A stretch of DNA of 64,000 nucleotides from Carettochelys insculpta (lineage: Eukaryota; Chordata; Testudines; Carettochelyidae): assembly GCF_033958435.1 (NCBI RefSeq), contig NC_134137.1, positions 247,302,501 through 247,366,500 of the forward strand. Reading direction: 5' to 3'. The notes below the pieces were generated by a model, which saw only the letters and a program-made list of their open reading frames with translations, searched no databases and was not told where the DNA came from. Made by a program: the position numbers and the translations under genes. Shown one piece after another: positions 49,665 through 61,149 of the stretch. How positions within the stretch are numbered: position 1 is the stretch's first letter; every line of letters begins with the position of its first letter.

Positions 49665-49885
49665 GCAGAGCTATTTATTTTCACTTCACAAATGGGGAGT
49701 GGAAGCCCAGACCAATAGACCCTCAGAAAAGGTATTCTGCTGAAATTAATTATAGGGTCTAAATGCAGTTGAAGATATGGGCCAGAGAAGCTAAGTGACT
49801 TGCCCCAGGTAACACAGAAACTATGTAGTGGAGCACAAACCTGTGGGTCTCCCAATTTTCAAGTTAGCACACTAACCTTTGGGAA
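49665..49885 (+). repeat. MIR-like SINE fragment
   Basis: The segment contains CTATTTATTTTCACTTCACA, AAATGGGGAGTGG, and later AGAAGCTAAGTGACTTGCCC with CAGGTAACACAG. These are the MIR core words, with some extra sequence between the halves. Confidence 0.6.
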
Positions 49886-50726
49886 ACTTTCCTCTCTGAT
49901 AGGCAGATAGTTCTCTGTTTACATTGGTTGCCTTGTGCTGCCCCTGTAAAAGGACACCCAGATTTTGCCAAAATTATAAGTAAATGGAATAAAAATTACT
50001 ATGTAACAGTGGGAATTAGAAGACCAACCAACCCTCCCCCCCACCGCACCCCCAACACCCATAATTCAGTGTTTTGTATGTCCTCAAGTGCATGGTCTAC
50101 CAAAGGTAATAACTTACTACTGGTGGCTGCCAGTTATTTATTTCAAGTTGTACAGTTCTGGGCTGTAGGGCCAACAGTCAAATCCTTTAATATGCAGGGT
50201 GTCATTATGAATATTGTCTAAACGTCAAAAGGCACGCAATCATGTACAAACGTAATACAAAAGGGACAAAGGTACAGTGTAACCATGCTCACTAACTATA
50301 AACAATTTGCAAGGGCTAGCCAGATACATAAAGACACACTACTGGCAGAGTTCTGGAACATGAAGGGAGGCGGGGGCGCTTCTAGAGGGCTCCCAAACTG
50401 TTAAAAAAGATACATTCCCCAACTCAACACAAGCAACTCAGCCCCTAGCCTCTACCTCAGCCCCATCTCCTGTCTGGGTTTCTACAGCTCCACTGGTGGC
50501 AGGTCTGGGGGCATATGCCCCCCCTACCACCACACACACACATACCTCACTCTGTAGAGTAACTGATTACGCAGCTGTTGCGCAATAGCAATCGTTGTCA
50601 GTGGGCCTTGTGTGGCAGCTGCATCGTAGATTATATGGTCTATAATCAGACAATAAACTTTATCAGTCTGAAAACAGAGAGGAGAATTCTGCTTTCAACC
50701 CCATCAGGCAAACCCCATCTTTAATA

Positions 50727-51058
50727 CAGGTTGAACTTGTCTAATCCAGAATTCTCTTGTCCAGCAAACTCCATAATCCAGCATGATTATAGTTAGCCAG
50801 ATGACCTCTTATCATGGTGGGGGTGGGATCAATTTTTCTGTGGTACCATAATTTTTTTTTAAAGCCACCAGTTGTAACTCTCAGTGTTCTGTGCTATTAT
50901 TGATCTGCAATTTACCCCTCAATGCCACCTAAGAACTCAGTAAGCAGTGGAAGTGTTGGTAATGCTGCTAAACAATATTGACCTCCTCTGGTCTGGCAAA
51001 TTGTCTGGTCCAGCACTGGTCAAGTCCCAAGGGTGCCAGATGAGAGAGGTTCAACCTA
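50727..51058 (+). mobile_element. Mariner-like non-autonomous DNA transposon, copy 4
   Basis: This belongs to the family of the 1922 element: CAGGTTGAACTTGTCTAATC at the left and GAGAGGTTCAACCTA at the right, with TA flanks. It lies outside the coding exons and has no coding capacity. Confidence 0.75.
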
Positions 51059-51064
51059 TATTTC

Positions 51065-52840
51065 ACATGTGGAGAAACTGGAGAGTGTGGGATTTTGTAA
51101 GTAGATGTACACTGTAGGAATATTTGAGAATACTGACTGTGCACTCCAAGATTCTTCATTGCATAGCATACGTGTGTAATGTTTGTAGCATGTTGAATTA
51201 TTCACTCTGAATTTTTACTTCCTTTCTGTAACTCATCTTGTATGTTAAGCCAACACCTGAAATAGTCATCCCACTGAAGATGAAAAACAAAACAAAACAA
51301 AAACCTCCTAACATGAAAAAGAGATACCAATTAATTACTAATAACAAGAACAAACATGGAACAACCATCAGCTGGCAGCTATCATCATTCAAGCCCAAAT
51401 TTCCATACTTCATAAATCATTCTCACCAAAGCAGATCTAAGTAAAGCACCTCATCCAGATGCTGATAAATAAGCAAAATATGGCAATAAAACTTGTTTTT
51501 CTTCTGTGTCTATTTCTCCTGTGACCCTAGAAGAGCTAATCTCCAAGGGCCATGCCATGCTTCAATTTATATTCAGAGATCCTAGTCCAGCCAAAGGGAG
51601 TTTTGCACATGGATAAAATCAATACCTAGCTGCAGCCCTGACATGCTTTTTAAAATAAACATAGCACCATTGCTGGAGTCTAAGAGCTCTTTTAAAAAAA
51701 GAGAGCAACTACAACTAGGGTCACCTCAGAAAACCTTGTTTTCCTGCTTTCCTCTATCTGCTGATCTGTCCTTACTGCATTAACACTTGATCCCTAAATT
51801 AGCTCATCCACCTCTCGCTATGTGCCCAAGTGCACCTCTCCTTCTAGCTTTTCAGTCTTTCTCCGAGGGTATGGTACCACTGTCTGAAAGAACTAGAACT
51901 AAACTTCCATCTTTCTGCTGGTATTGCCAATTTTCCTCCCGATGTCGATAGTCACAATTCCACTGTCTTCTAGCTAGCCAAGCTTACATCTCTGAGGGCT
52001 TTTCTTTCCTTCTCACACCCACACTGTCACTGTATCTCAAAACATTTCCCTATGTTTAACATTCCTAAAATCCCTCTCTACTACAAAGTTGACAGTAAAA
52101 GCTATTGGGAAATAAGGAATATGGGAATGGCTTTCTGGCCTTGCCTATATTTTAGGGCAAAACCAAACTGAAACTAAGTCATGCTGCATACAGTAGACTT
52201 AGAACATGTGTGATTATGTAGAATAATGGGCGCACATGTAAGATTGCATCAACAATAATTGATTTAAAACATTATTGAGTGTGGTCACATGAATTTTAAG
52301 GCTCAAAACTATAAGTGATTTGCAATCTCAAATACAAGCTCTGCAGGTATTTACTTTTAAAAAGATTAGTTTTGGGGTTTTTACTGCTAAAATGTGACAT
52401 TGAACAGAGTTGTATTTAAAACACAAATTGGCAGAGGACAACCCCTGAAGGCTCACCCTATATTTCCTCACACTGAAATCTACTTCTTATCTGAACAATT
52501 TTAACATTTTCCCCTCGATCTTTGTATCAAAAGGCTAATAAAATGTTCGTTAACACTGAAATGGAGTAAAACAAAAAAAAAAAAAGGTTCTTTGATGATA
52601 AATAGTACCATTGTTCCAAGGTAATGCAGTTGTTTCGACTCACCAGTTAGGGTCACAAAGAATGTAGGTATCAAATTGCCTCATAAGGCTCCTGAATACC
52701 AGAGTCAGGCCCCACTGGGATTCCTAAAATCCCGACTCTGCTGAACCCTGCTGGCACCTAAACTCACTTGTGAGCTATAGCAGAGGTTTCCTAGGTACCT
52801 ACGTTTCTGCCTTTGTGCATCTACACTGAGGCCTGACTCT
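51065..52840. other. Non-coding stretch, nothing recognised
   Basis: AT-rich sequence with an AACAAAACAAAAC run near 51287 and a poly-A at 52572-52584. No gene supported. Confidence 0.35.
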
Positions 52841-54183
52841 TGGGCCTGGTCTACAGTAGGAGATTAAGACGCATATAAGGGTCTAAGTTCGATTTTATAA
52901 GCTATATGTCTACACCCTAGCACACAAAAGATTGATTTTAAGGGTCTCTGATGTTGACTTTTGTACTGCTGACTTCCCCCCTGTAGTAACTCAAGAGCTT
53001 GAATTTGCAAAGTTGAACTAACAGGTGGAGACGGCAGCATTGTTGTTCTATTTTATTAGCCTTTAAACTATCCTGCAGTGCCCCTTGAGGTGTCCTTTCC
53101 TGTCGTCACTCCACCCCCGCTGCTCTCCAGGCGAGCCAGAAGTAGGTGACAGGAAGTGATGTTCATCAGCCTAGGAATTTGTATTAGATTTTCTTTCCTC
53201 TCTGGCCAGCGTGGTGAGCGGACGTGTGGCTCACATCTCTGCAGCACACCCTGTAGCCAGGAGTCCCCAGGACCACAAAAGGGCCCCAGCATGGAGCCAT
53301 CAAGAGATGATGTACCTCATTTCACTGTGGGGTGAAGAAGCTATTTTCATTCAGATCAAATCCAGCACAGGAATGCGGATATTTATGCCAAATTGCTGTG
53401 AGGCATGAAGGAGACAGGGTACAACAGGGGACACTCAGCAGTGCTGCGTGAAGATCAAGGAGCTGAGGCAGAGCTACCAGAAATGCAATACAGCCAATGG
53501 TTGGTCTGGGGCATCTCCCCAGAAATGCCAATACTACAACGAGCTTCACGCTATTCTGGGGACAGACACAGCCTCTTCCCCCAAAAGTGGTATTGACACC
53601 TGTGGTCGTGGGAAGAATGCTGAAGTGCGTCTTGATGAGGAAGGGGTGGCTAACAGTGGAGTCCATTCCAGCCTAGAATTAGACGCTGAAAGCCAGGAGC
53701 TGTTTATTGAGCTTGAGCCAGTGAATCCCATCCCCTTCACTCAGGAGGCGGCTTCAGAGATCAGCATGGATCCTGGAGAGGGGTCTTCTGGTAAGTGGGC
53801 TTTTTGTCTACTTGTAATGCTATGTTGCAGTCATGAGGTGGAGGGTCTATGCATGTTTCCTTTAGAACAGCTTGTTAATGTGCCTGGGGATGGAGCACAG
53901 ATCCTGCTTGGAGAAAAAGCTGAAGGTCTTAGACAGACACTTCTGTATTCTTATCACGAGATTTTTGGGGAATCCCAACTTAGTCCTGCTTCCATGGTAA
54001 GACACCTTACCGTGCCAAGCCACCAGTAAGTGATCTGGAATCATGGCCCCACAGAACATTCTTGCAGATTTTCTAACATGGTAGCTGGATAGAACAAGCA
54101 CTCTTTCCTTATTCCTTTTTGTTCATCAGGCAACCTAGAATGCATGGGAAGTTTTGAGAGTCACTAATGACTTGCTGCCTAGA

Positions 54184-55099
54184 TGGGGAGGGGTAGCTCA
54201 GTGGTTTGAGCATTGGCTTCCTAAACCCAGGGTTGTGGACTCAATCTTTGAGGAGGCCATTTAGAGGTCTAGGGCAAATAGATATATCTTTGTCAGGGAT
54301 TGGGCCTGGTCCTGCTATAAGAGCAGGGTACTGGACTCAATGGCTGTGTCTACACGTGCACGCTACTTCGAAGTAGCGGCACTAACTTCGAAATAGCACC
54401 CGTCGCGGCTACACGCGTCGGGCGCTATTTCGAAGTTAACTTTGACGTTAGGCGGCGAGACGTCGAAGTCGCTAACCTCATGAGGGGATCAGAATAGCGC
54501 CCTACTTCGACGTTCAACGTCGAAGTAGGGACCGTGTAGACAATCCGCGTCCCACAACGTCGAAATTGTGGGGTCCTCCATGGCAGCCGTCAGCTGGGGG
54601 GTTGAGAGACGCTGTCTCTCCAGCCCGTGCGGGGCTCTATGGTCACCGTGGGCAGCAGCCTTTAGCCCAGGGCTTCTGGCTGCTGCTGCTGCTGCTGCAG
54701 CAGGGGTTCATGCTGCATGCACAGGGTCTGCAACTCGTTGTCGGCTCTGTGGATCTTGTGCTGTTTAGTGCAAGTGTGTCTGGGAGGGGCCCTTTAAGGG
54801 AGCGGCTGGCTGTTGAGTCCGCCCTCTGACCCTGTCTGCAGCTGTGCCTGGCACCCTTATTTCGATGTGTGCTACTGTGGCGTGTAGACGTTCCCTCGCA
54901 GCGCCTATTTCGATGTGGTGCTGCGCAACGTCGATGTTGAACATCGACGTTGCCAGCCCTGGAGGACGTGTAGACGTTATTCATCAAAATAGCCTATTTC
55001 GATGTTGCCACATCGAAATAGGCTACTTTGATGTAGGCTTCACGTGTAGACATAGCCAATGATCTCTTGAGGTCCCTTCCAATTCTAGTGTTCTATGAT
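54184..55099 (+). repeat. tRNA-derived SINE with CR1-like tail, split by a MITE
   Basis: The head (54184-54341) has a Pol III box A, TAGCTCAGTGG, and a weaker box B around GGGTTGTGGACTCAATC. The body GGCCTGGTCCTGCTATAAG leads to a CR1-like 3' tail that continues at 55058-55099 as GATCTCTTGAGGTCCCTTCC and TTCTATGATC. The middle (54342-55057) is the inserted MITE. The tRNA head joined to a CR1 tail is the layout of the tortoise Pol III SINE and the best single clue to a turtle. Confidence 0.8.
54342..55057 (-). mobile_element. 716 bp Harbinger-type MITE, second copy of the 6875 family
   Basis: The ends are GGCTGTGTCTACACGTGC and CACGTGTAGACATAGCC, flanked by an AAT duplication. The order of internal blocks is the reverse of the 6875 copy. 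It has inserted into a tRNA-derived SINE, whose two halves rejoin cleanly once this element and one AAT are removed. The centre (54570-54840) carries GC-rich CTG repeats that give spurious open frames on both strands. Confidence 0.9.
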
Positions 55100-56334
55100 C
55101 AGCTGCTGCTGACCTAGCCAGTGCAGAGCAAAACTCATACAGCTGCTTTGAAAACCAAGATGCATGTGCAATTGCATATGTGGCACTCCCATATCTCTCT
55201 ACAAGGCTAGCAGGCAATCAGACCCTCCCATGGTTCACATGTGCACCCCAGTGACTTTTAATGATTTTTGAACTCATGGAGCAGCTGCTTTGGAATTTAA
55301 AATCCAGGCACTGCTTTAAGCAGCATATGCTCAATGCAACCCCTATTGCTGCTTAAGACGTCATGCTGTATGAATGCCTCAATGCAGCCACCCACTCGCC
55401 CATGGCCAGCATCCCTGGGACATGCCACATCAACCCTAGCCCCCAGCCCTGGTGTTGCTCTCTGAAAGATATTGTTCCCTGTGAACCAAGGATAGCGTAC
55501 AATAGTGTTGAGGGTAAAGCTCTGCTGTAGTATAGCTGAAATCATTCTTCTTGGAATCATGTATTCTTCAGTCTTAAGAGTAACAAGAGTTACCTTGCAA
55601 TTGCAATATGTTCTTCCATAGAGACAGGCAGCCATTATTTCTGTCACTATAGTCATTGTTCCGAGTAAAGATAAAAATGTTGCTATTGCTAATGACATGA
55701 ATATTTCTAAATTTGTTTTATCAGTGAACAACCTTGGAAAAGACAGCGGGGGATCAGTTCAGCAGATAAGGGGCTGCCTATGAGGTGGAGGAAGAAGAGC
55801 CGGAATGAATTGTTGGAGAATTATATACAAGTAATTACAAAGGAGAAAAGTGAACTTTGTGACTGGAGGAAGAAAATGATGGACTCAAGGATGAATGCAT
55901 GAATCATTCATGTCCTTTATGGACAAGCAGACAGAATTAATTAATTCTGCGATAGAGAAATCACAATCAATGAACTCCAGGCAGACAGAATTAATTACTT
56001 GGCAATTAGAGAAATCACAATCAGCGATCCATGCACTCCTCCATACTCCATTTTATGCCCCCCATCCATACATATTACCTTCCCCTTTTAGAGGCACAGC
56101 ATCTCCAGGCACTACTGATATATGGCATCCTTGCAGCATCCATTCTCCTCCCCTGGACAGGGCACTGCATCCCCCAGACACTCCAGGCACCCACAACCCA
56201 CTCAGTCTACTCCCTAGCACCTGGCCCTGCATCCCCCAGCCACTCCAGGTACCATCACAAGAGACGTCCTTTAACCCTGTCACCCACAGTCCCCAGCTCC
56301 TGGCTCTGCATTCCCCATCCAATTGATGCACCTC

Positions 56335-56687
56335 CGCGCTTCCATACCTCCTCCCTCCATTCGTTCAGCACCCTCCTTTCATCAGGGACCCAGAACAGGG
56401 ATGGGAGGAAGACCACAAAAAGCCCAGCTTCATAACCCCAGAAAATCAACACCCACAAGAAGGCTAACATTTGACAACCTCTGACCTTATTATCCTTTTT
56501 TTCATGATATGCCCCCATTTTCTATTAGTGCCTCCTAAATAAAAACATTCCTTATTGTTAGTAGAGTTTCATTTATTGGTTAACATGATGTGGGATTGGG
56601 TGAGTGGGTGGTGATGGTTGTCTTGTGGTTGATGGGAAGGTTTAATTAAGGACAAGGAAACAGCATGGAGGGGGAGGGGTAAACTAG
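56335..56687. other. Spacer between the two convergent Harbinger genes
   Basis: Holds the 3' ends of both genes. AATAAA occurs near 56538 on the + strand, a plausible polyadenylation signal for the Myb-like gene. Nothing else is seen. Confidence 0.45.
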
Positions 56688-57916
56688 TTAATGCTCTTCA
56701 TGCTCAGTCACAAACATAGTTTTCAAGGCATCCCTGATTTTCACTGTGTCTTCCTGGGCTTTCCTGTTTTCCCTTGGGGTCGGCTGCTGATAATTTCTTG
56801 CCAGGACCTCGGCCTCAACCCCTCATGCAGGCATGAAACTTTTCCCATTTGCCTTGCAAATGTTATGAAGAATACAGGAGGCCTCAATCACAAGGTTAGT
56901 GTTTACGTCATTGAGGTCTAAGTTGGTCAGAAAGCACCTAAATCTGGCTTTTAAATGGCCAAAGGCACATTCTACCGCCATTCCACATCAGCTCAGCATG
57001 TCATTAAAGAGCCCCTTACTGGAGTCCAGGGCATCTGTGTAGGGCTTCGTGAGCCAAGGAAACAGGGGGTAAGCAGAGTCACCCAAAAGCTCTACGGGCA
57101 TTTCCACACCCTCAATGTTAATTTTCTGCTCTAGGAAGTAAGTACCACTCTGGAACCTTCTAAACAGACTAGAATTCCTAAAGATTCATGCATCACGCAC
57201 CCTTCCCAACCACCCCATGCTGATGTCAGTGAAACAACCTTTGTAATCCACCAACACCTGCAGCACCATACAAAAGTACCCCTTGTGGTTAATGTACTCT
57301 GAGGCCTGGTGGTCCAGTGCCGGGATGGGATGTGCGTTCCATCTATTGCCCCATCGCAGTTAGAGAACCCCATGGCAGAAAATCCATCCACTCTGCCCTG
57401 CACATTCCCCAGAGACACTGTCTTCTGCAGGAGAAGCATGTTGATCACCTTGGCTACTTGTATGATGACAGCCGCCATCGTAGATTTGCCGTCTCCAGAT
57501 GGATTGGCCACTGACTGGTAGCTGTCTGGCACTGCAAACTTCCAAAAAGCAATTGCCACATGTTTCTCAACTGTCAAAACAGGTCTCATTCTGGTCTCAC
57601 TGTGCTTCAGGAAGGAAGACAGCACTTCACAAAGTTCCTTGTAAGTGGCCTTATGCACACGTAAGTTTCGCAGCCACTGCTGGTCATCCCATGACTGCAA
57701 AACAATGCAATCCCACTAGTCTGTGCTGGTTTCTTGGCTCCAGAACCTGTGCTCCATTCTGTACAGTGAATCCAGTGGTGCCAGAAACTCCATGGTCCTT
57801 CTCTCCAGAGATTCATGTCTGTCAGTGCTGCTGGAAACAACTAGCTCATTCTGCATGGGCATTGTGTTCAGAAGATATTGCATCAGAGTGTAGGAACTGA
57901 GCACAAAACACTGCAT
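56688..57916 (-). pseudogene. Harbinger DDE transposase (HARBI1-like), broken
   Basis: The - strand encodes a transposase of the DDE_Tnp_4/HARBI1 type that cuts and pastes the element. From the N-terminus it shows MEFLAPLD, then SWDDQQWLRNLRVHKATYKE, VEKHVAIAFWKFAVPDSYQS and GDGKSTMAAVIIQVAKVI, with the first catalytic Asp in NCDGAIDGTHIP. After a frameshift come INHKGYFCMVLQVLVD, the second Asp in LLGDSAYPLFPWL, and the Glu in AVECAFGHLKARFR. The tail reads LHNICKANGKSF and ends at TAA (56688-56690). All three catalytic residues are present. Breaks include a TAG at 57716-57718, a repeated ATCCC near 57325-57335 that shifts the frame, and later TGA codons. Confidence 0.85.
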
Positions 57917-58319
57917 CAAACTTTAAAGCGTATCAGGATCCATGTTCAGGCCTGTAATGGCAGCTGACAGGCAAGACAAAAAGTGGGCAAAAATGTCATT
58001 TTTTTTTTCCAGCTGGAAAAGGGGAGGTAAGGAAAATGCACTCTGGGATGATGACATTCGAAACCCAGAACAACTTGTGGTGATTTTTTTTCTCCCAGAA
58101 GACACCAGCATGAAATCCCAAAATGCAATGGGGCTGTGGGAATTGTGGGACAGGTGCCCACAATGCACTGTTACCACAGTCAGATTCGGGCAATCATGTG
58201 AAGACACACTAAATCAAATTTCTGAGCTGGTCAGGACACTCAACTTTGACTGTATAAAATCTGGTGTTAAAAATTCGACTAACAAATTTGATTTCATTCA
58301 CAAGCATAAACATACCCTA

Positions 58320-59354
58320 AGCATCTGGCAGCACAAGCACCAGACTGTGATGTGTGAACTGAGGGAAGAGAGGCATTCCTCTGCCCATCTTACCTCTGGG
58401 GCTCAATCTAGCAAGAGTGCCAAGACCTTGTGTACCAAAGCAAGCTTCCATACATAGGTTCATCCAAGGCAGCAGGGGCAGAGGAAAACCACTGTCATAG
58501 CTTTTAACACAATGGTTAGGCTACTGTTGCCCAAAGCAAAAACATTTCACCAAAATGTTTTAAGGAAAACTTTTAAGGAAGGTTTTTGGGGTCCAGGCCT
58601 TTCTGGAAAGCCTTACATTCTGTAGCTGGGTGTTTAGAGCCTTGAATGTAGAAGACTCAAGTGCAAATCCCTGCTTTGCCCGAATCATTTGGGATCTGAA
58701 TACAGAGCAGCTTGTCATCCCACATCAACCTGGATCAGGCAGAGTACAGACTCGGATCTGGGTCTTCCACACTCCAGACCAGTCCCCAGACACCAAGATA
58801 GAGTGCAAAAGTCAAACTAGCTCACCCCATCTATGCCCATATTCTCAGTGCGCAAGCCAAAAAGCCATTTTAATCATTCCATTTTCATGAAAGAGTTCAA
58901 AAGAGGATGGGGAAGAGGCAGATGAAAACTCAAGGAGAAAATTAGAATCTGCTTGTGTTTACAAAAGAGCCAGCTCCTAAGCCAGCTGTCATAATCCTTT
59001 GAATTCATTGGACCAACATAGATTTACACCAACTGAGGATTTGGCCCACAGTTTGTAAATTATATGCTAAGAGAGAAATTAGGGGGAAAATATGTCTGTT
59101 TTCACTGGGCAACTCCACTAAGCTTAGAATACACAGTTCAGGAAGTGAATGAGGCCTGGTTTTGGACTGTAATACCTATAATTTGGAGAGACTGTGATTG
59201 CAGCAATCAATAACATATCTTTTCTCAAGATTATATATTCAAATCAGTGGATTTGCAGTACTCTAAAGTTTATGCACTCTATTTACAATAGCTAAATTAC
59301 TCACCAGTTGCATGTTGGGCGATAAAGTCTGGATGAATGGAAAAAAAGCAGGAG

Positions 59355-59393
<39 letters not shown>

Positions 59394-60330
59394 AGAATAT
59401 ATCTTTTTCATGAATCAAGCATCAACTGTCACTGCACAGAATAATTTTTAAATGTGCAGTGTAGAATATTTTAAGATTTTAAGAACAAAATGCTGAGAGG
59501 ATATGTAACCAGGGAATGGTAATATAGCTGGAGTTAAAGATTGCATCACATGATGGATTTTACAGGCTAACTTTGAACTTGGCTGTGAGGAAGCAGCAAA
59601 GGAGCATCACTGAATGATTAAGAATCTCTGACATTCAATCTGAGAACATGAAAGAGGGCTTTTTCTCCCACCCATAATTGAATTTTACCTGGGACAGCAC
59701 GCTCTTTTCAAGTCTTTCCTAGTCTTCAGTGTGCGGCTTCCTGATTTAATTTTTCACTATTCATTCTGAGTCCATTCCAGTTCCACAATTATATGGGTGT
59801 TTTTCATATTTTATATATTTTGAAGTCCTTTTGTAGAAACCGATTTTGTAAATCTGTGACCCAGGCTTCTGGGGGTGTTGGATGAGCCAAAATTGGAGAT
59901 GTTCAGAATTCCCAGTACTCATTACCAATGTGGAACCATGTAAAAGATCATTATTGCAATTTTCTGTTATATGTAATGGGATCGGGACCCCCATTGTGCT
60001 AGACATTGTGCAAGTACATAATAAGAGACCCATACTTAACCTCAAAGATATTTTGAAACGAGGAGGAGTTAGATACCTAAATAGCTTTGAGGGTCTGGGC
60101 CATGATCCCTCAACCAACAACCTTAATCTAAATAGCTAAGCAATGGTGGGAGGGGGAATAGAGATGAAGTGGGTCAAAGTTGACAGAGCAATTCAGTGGC
60201 AGTCAAGAAGGAAAATGCACCCCAACTCTCAGTGGAGTGCCCTATCTATTAGGCAACACTTCCTCAGATGCAGAAGTTCTTGGAAATGTCCCCTGGACAT
60301 TCAGATATGTGAGAGTCATCTTCTAATACT
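58320..60330. other. Non-coding stretch between the two Harbinger elements
   Basis: AT-rich sequence with a SINE-like scrap near 58640-58740 and a long GT microsatellite at 59357-59391. No gene is supported. Confidence 0.4.
59357..59391 (+). repeat. (GT)n microsatellite
   Basis: About 17 uninterrupted GT units. Confidence 0.95.
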
Positions 60331-61149
60331 TCTAAGACTCTGTCTACACTATGAAATAAAGTAGAATTTATAAAAGTCAACTTTTAACACTAGCTTTTAT
60401 AAAGTCAAAGTTGAGTGTCCACACCTGCTCACAAAGTTGACTTAGTGTGTCCCCACTAAATTGCCAAAGTTCATCTGTTGCATCAGTGCTTTGTGGGCAC
60501 CTGTCCCACAGTTCCTTCAACCCCATTGTATTCTGGGTTTTTTTTTTGCCCATGTGTTACAGGGAAAAATGCCCTGCAAGTGGTTGTATGTGTATGATGT
60601 CATCTCCCCAGACTGCATTGCCCTAATTCCCCCCACCACTGAAAACAAATGGCCATTTTTTTCAGACATTCCTTTCCCTGCTCGGAGAAATTGTTTGAGT
60701 CATCTGCATTATGGAAAGAGGAAGTTTTTACAAAAAAGTTTTTTCAAGAGACTTCAAATTGACATTAAATGCAAGCGAAGAGAGAGAGTGAAAGAGCCAG
60801 GTTTGAACTAGAGCGAGAGAAAAATTTGTGAGCTGTCACCATGCAGAAGTGAAGAATGGCCATTTTTCAGAAGTTTCTTCCCCTGGTGAAAATAAAGGAA
60901 TGGTTCAAAGTGGGTCTATGTGACCAGCAAAAGACTTCACAAGGAAAGAAGAAAAAATATGGAATCCCAGAGGGCGTTGGTGTCTAGTGGTTAACATGAT
61001 TCAAAAGAAGGAAGGAAGGAAAGGAAGGTTTCTAGTGGGTAGCGTCTCTCTCCAGTGAAAATACACCAAACCTGAATACTGCAGATTTAGGAAGGGAGAG
61101 TACTCCATGTGCCTCCCACTCACATTCTGCTTCCATCCCAATGAGGGTG

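Larger units (their letters stand above)
53268..56100 (+). pseudogene. Harbinger Myb/SANT-like DNA-binding protein, broken
   Basis: Accessory protein of PIF/Harbinger transposons, which in this group binds the element ends with the transposase. The N-terminal domain reads KRAPAWSHQEMMYLISLWGE (53270-53330). After frameshifts it continues with GYNRG and KIKELRQSYQKCNTANGWSG and CQYYNELHAILG (53448-53560). An acidic linker ends in SQELFIELEP, and a GTAAGT donor lies at 53791. A likely last exon from about 55724 encodes RWRKKSRNELLENYIQ and, after another frameshift near 55890, SFMSFMDKQTELINSAI. At least three frame breaks plus a SINE and MITE in the intron show it is dead. The exon between 53791 and 55724 is not resolved. 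Confidence 0.75.
52842..58317. mobile_element. PIF/Harbinger DNA transposon with two broken genes
   Basis: A 5.5 kb element with worn terminal repeats (GGGCCTGGTCTACAGTAGG at the left; CATAAACATACCC at the right). It carries a Myb/SANT-like gene on the + strand and a DDE transposase on the - strand, in convergent order, which is the usual two-gene Harbinger plan. A SINE and then a MITE have inserted in its left half. No clean target duplication remains, so it is probably old. Its right end shares the CACAATGCACTG and GGACAGGTGCCCAC region with the element at 60336. Confidence 0.82.

Noticed and set aside
55297..55731. 144-codon open frame on the - strand
   Set aside because: It lies in the unresolved intron of the Harbinger Myb-like gene, on the opposite strand, and shows no recognised domain; probably chance.
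57942..58457. 171-codon frame on the + strand
   Set aside because: Antisense to the 5' region of the Harbinger transposase and across the element's end; no domain.
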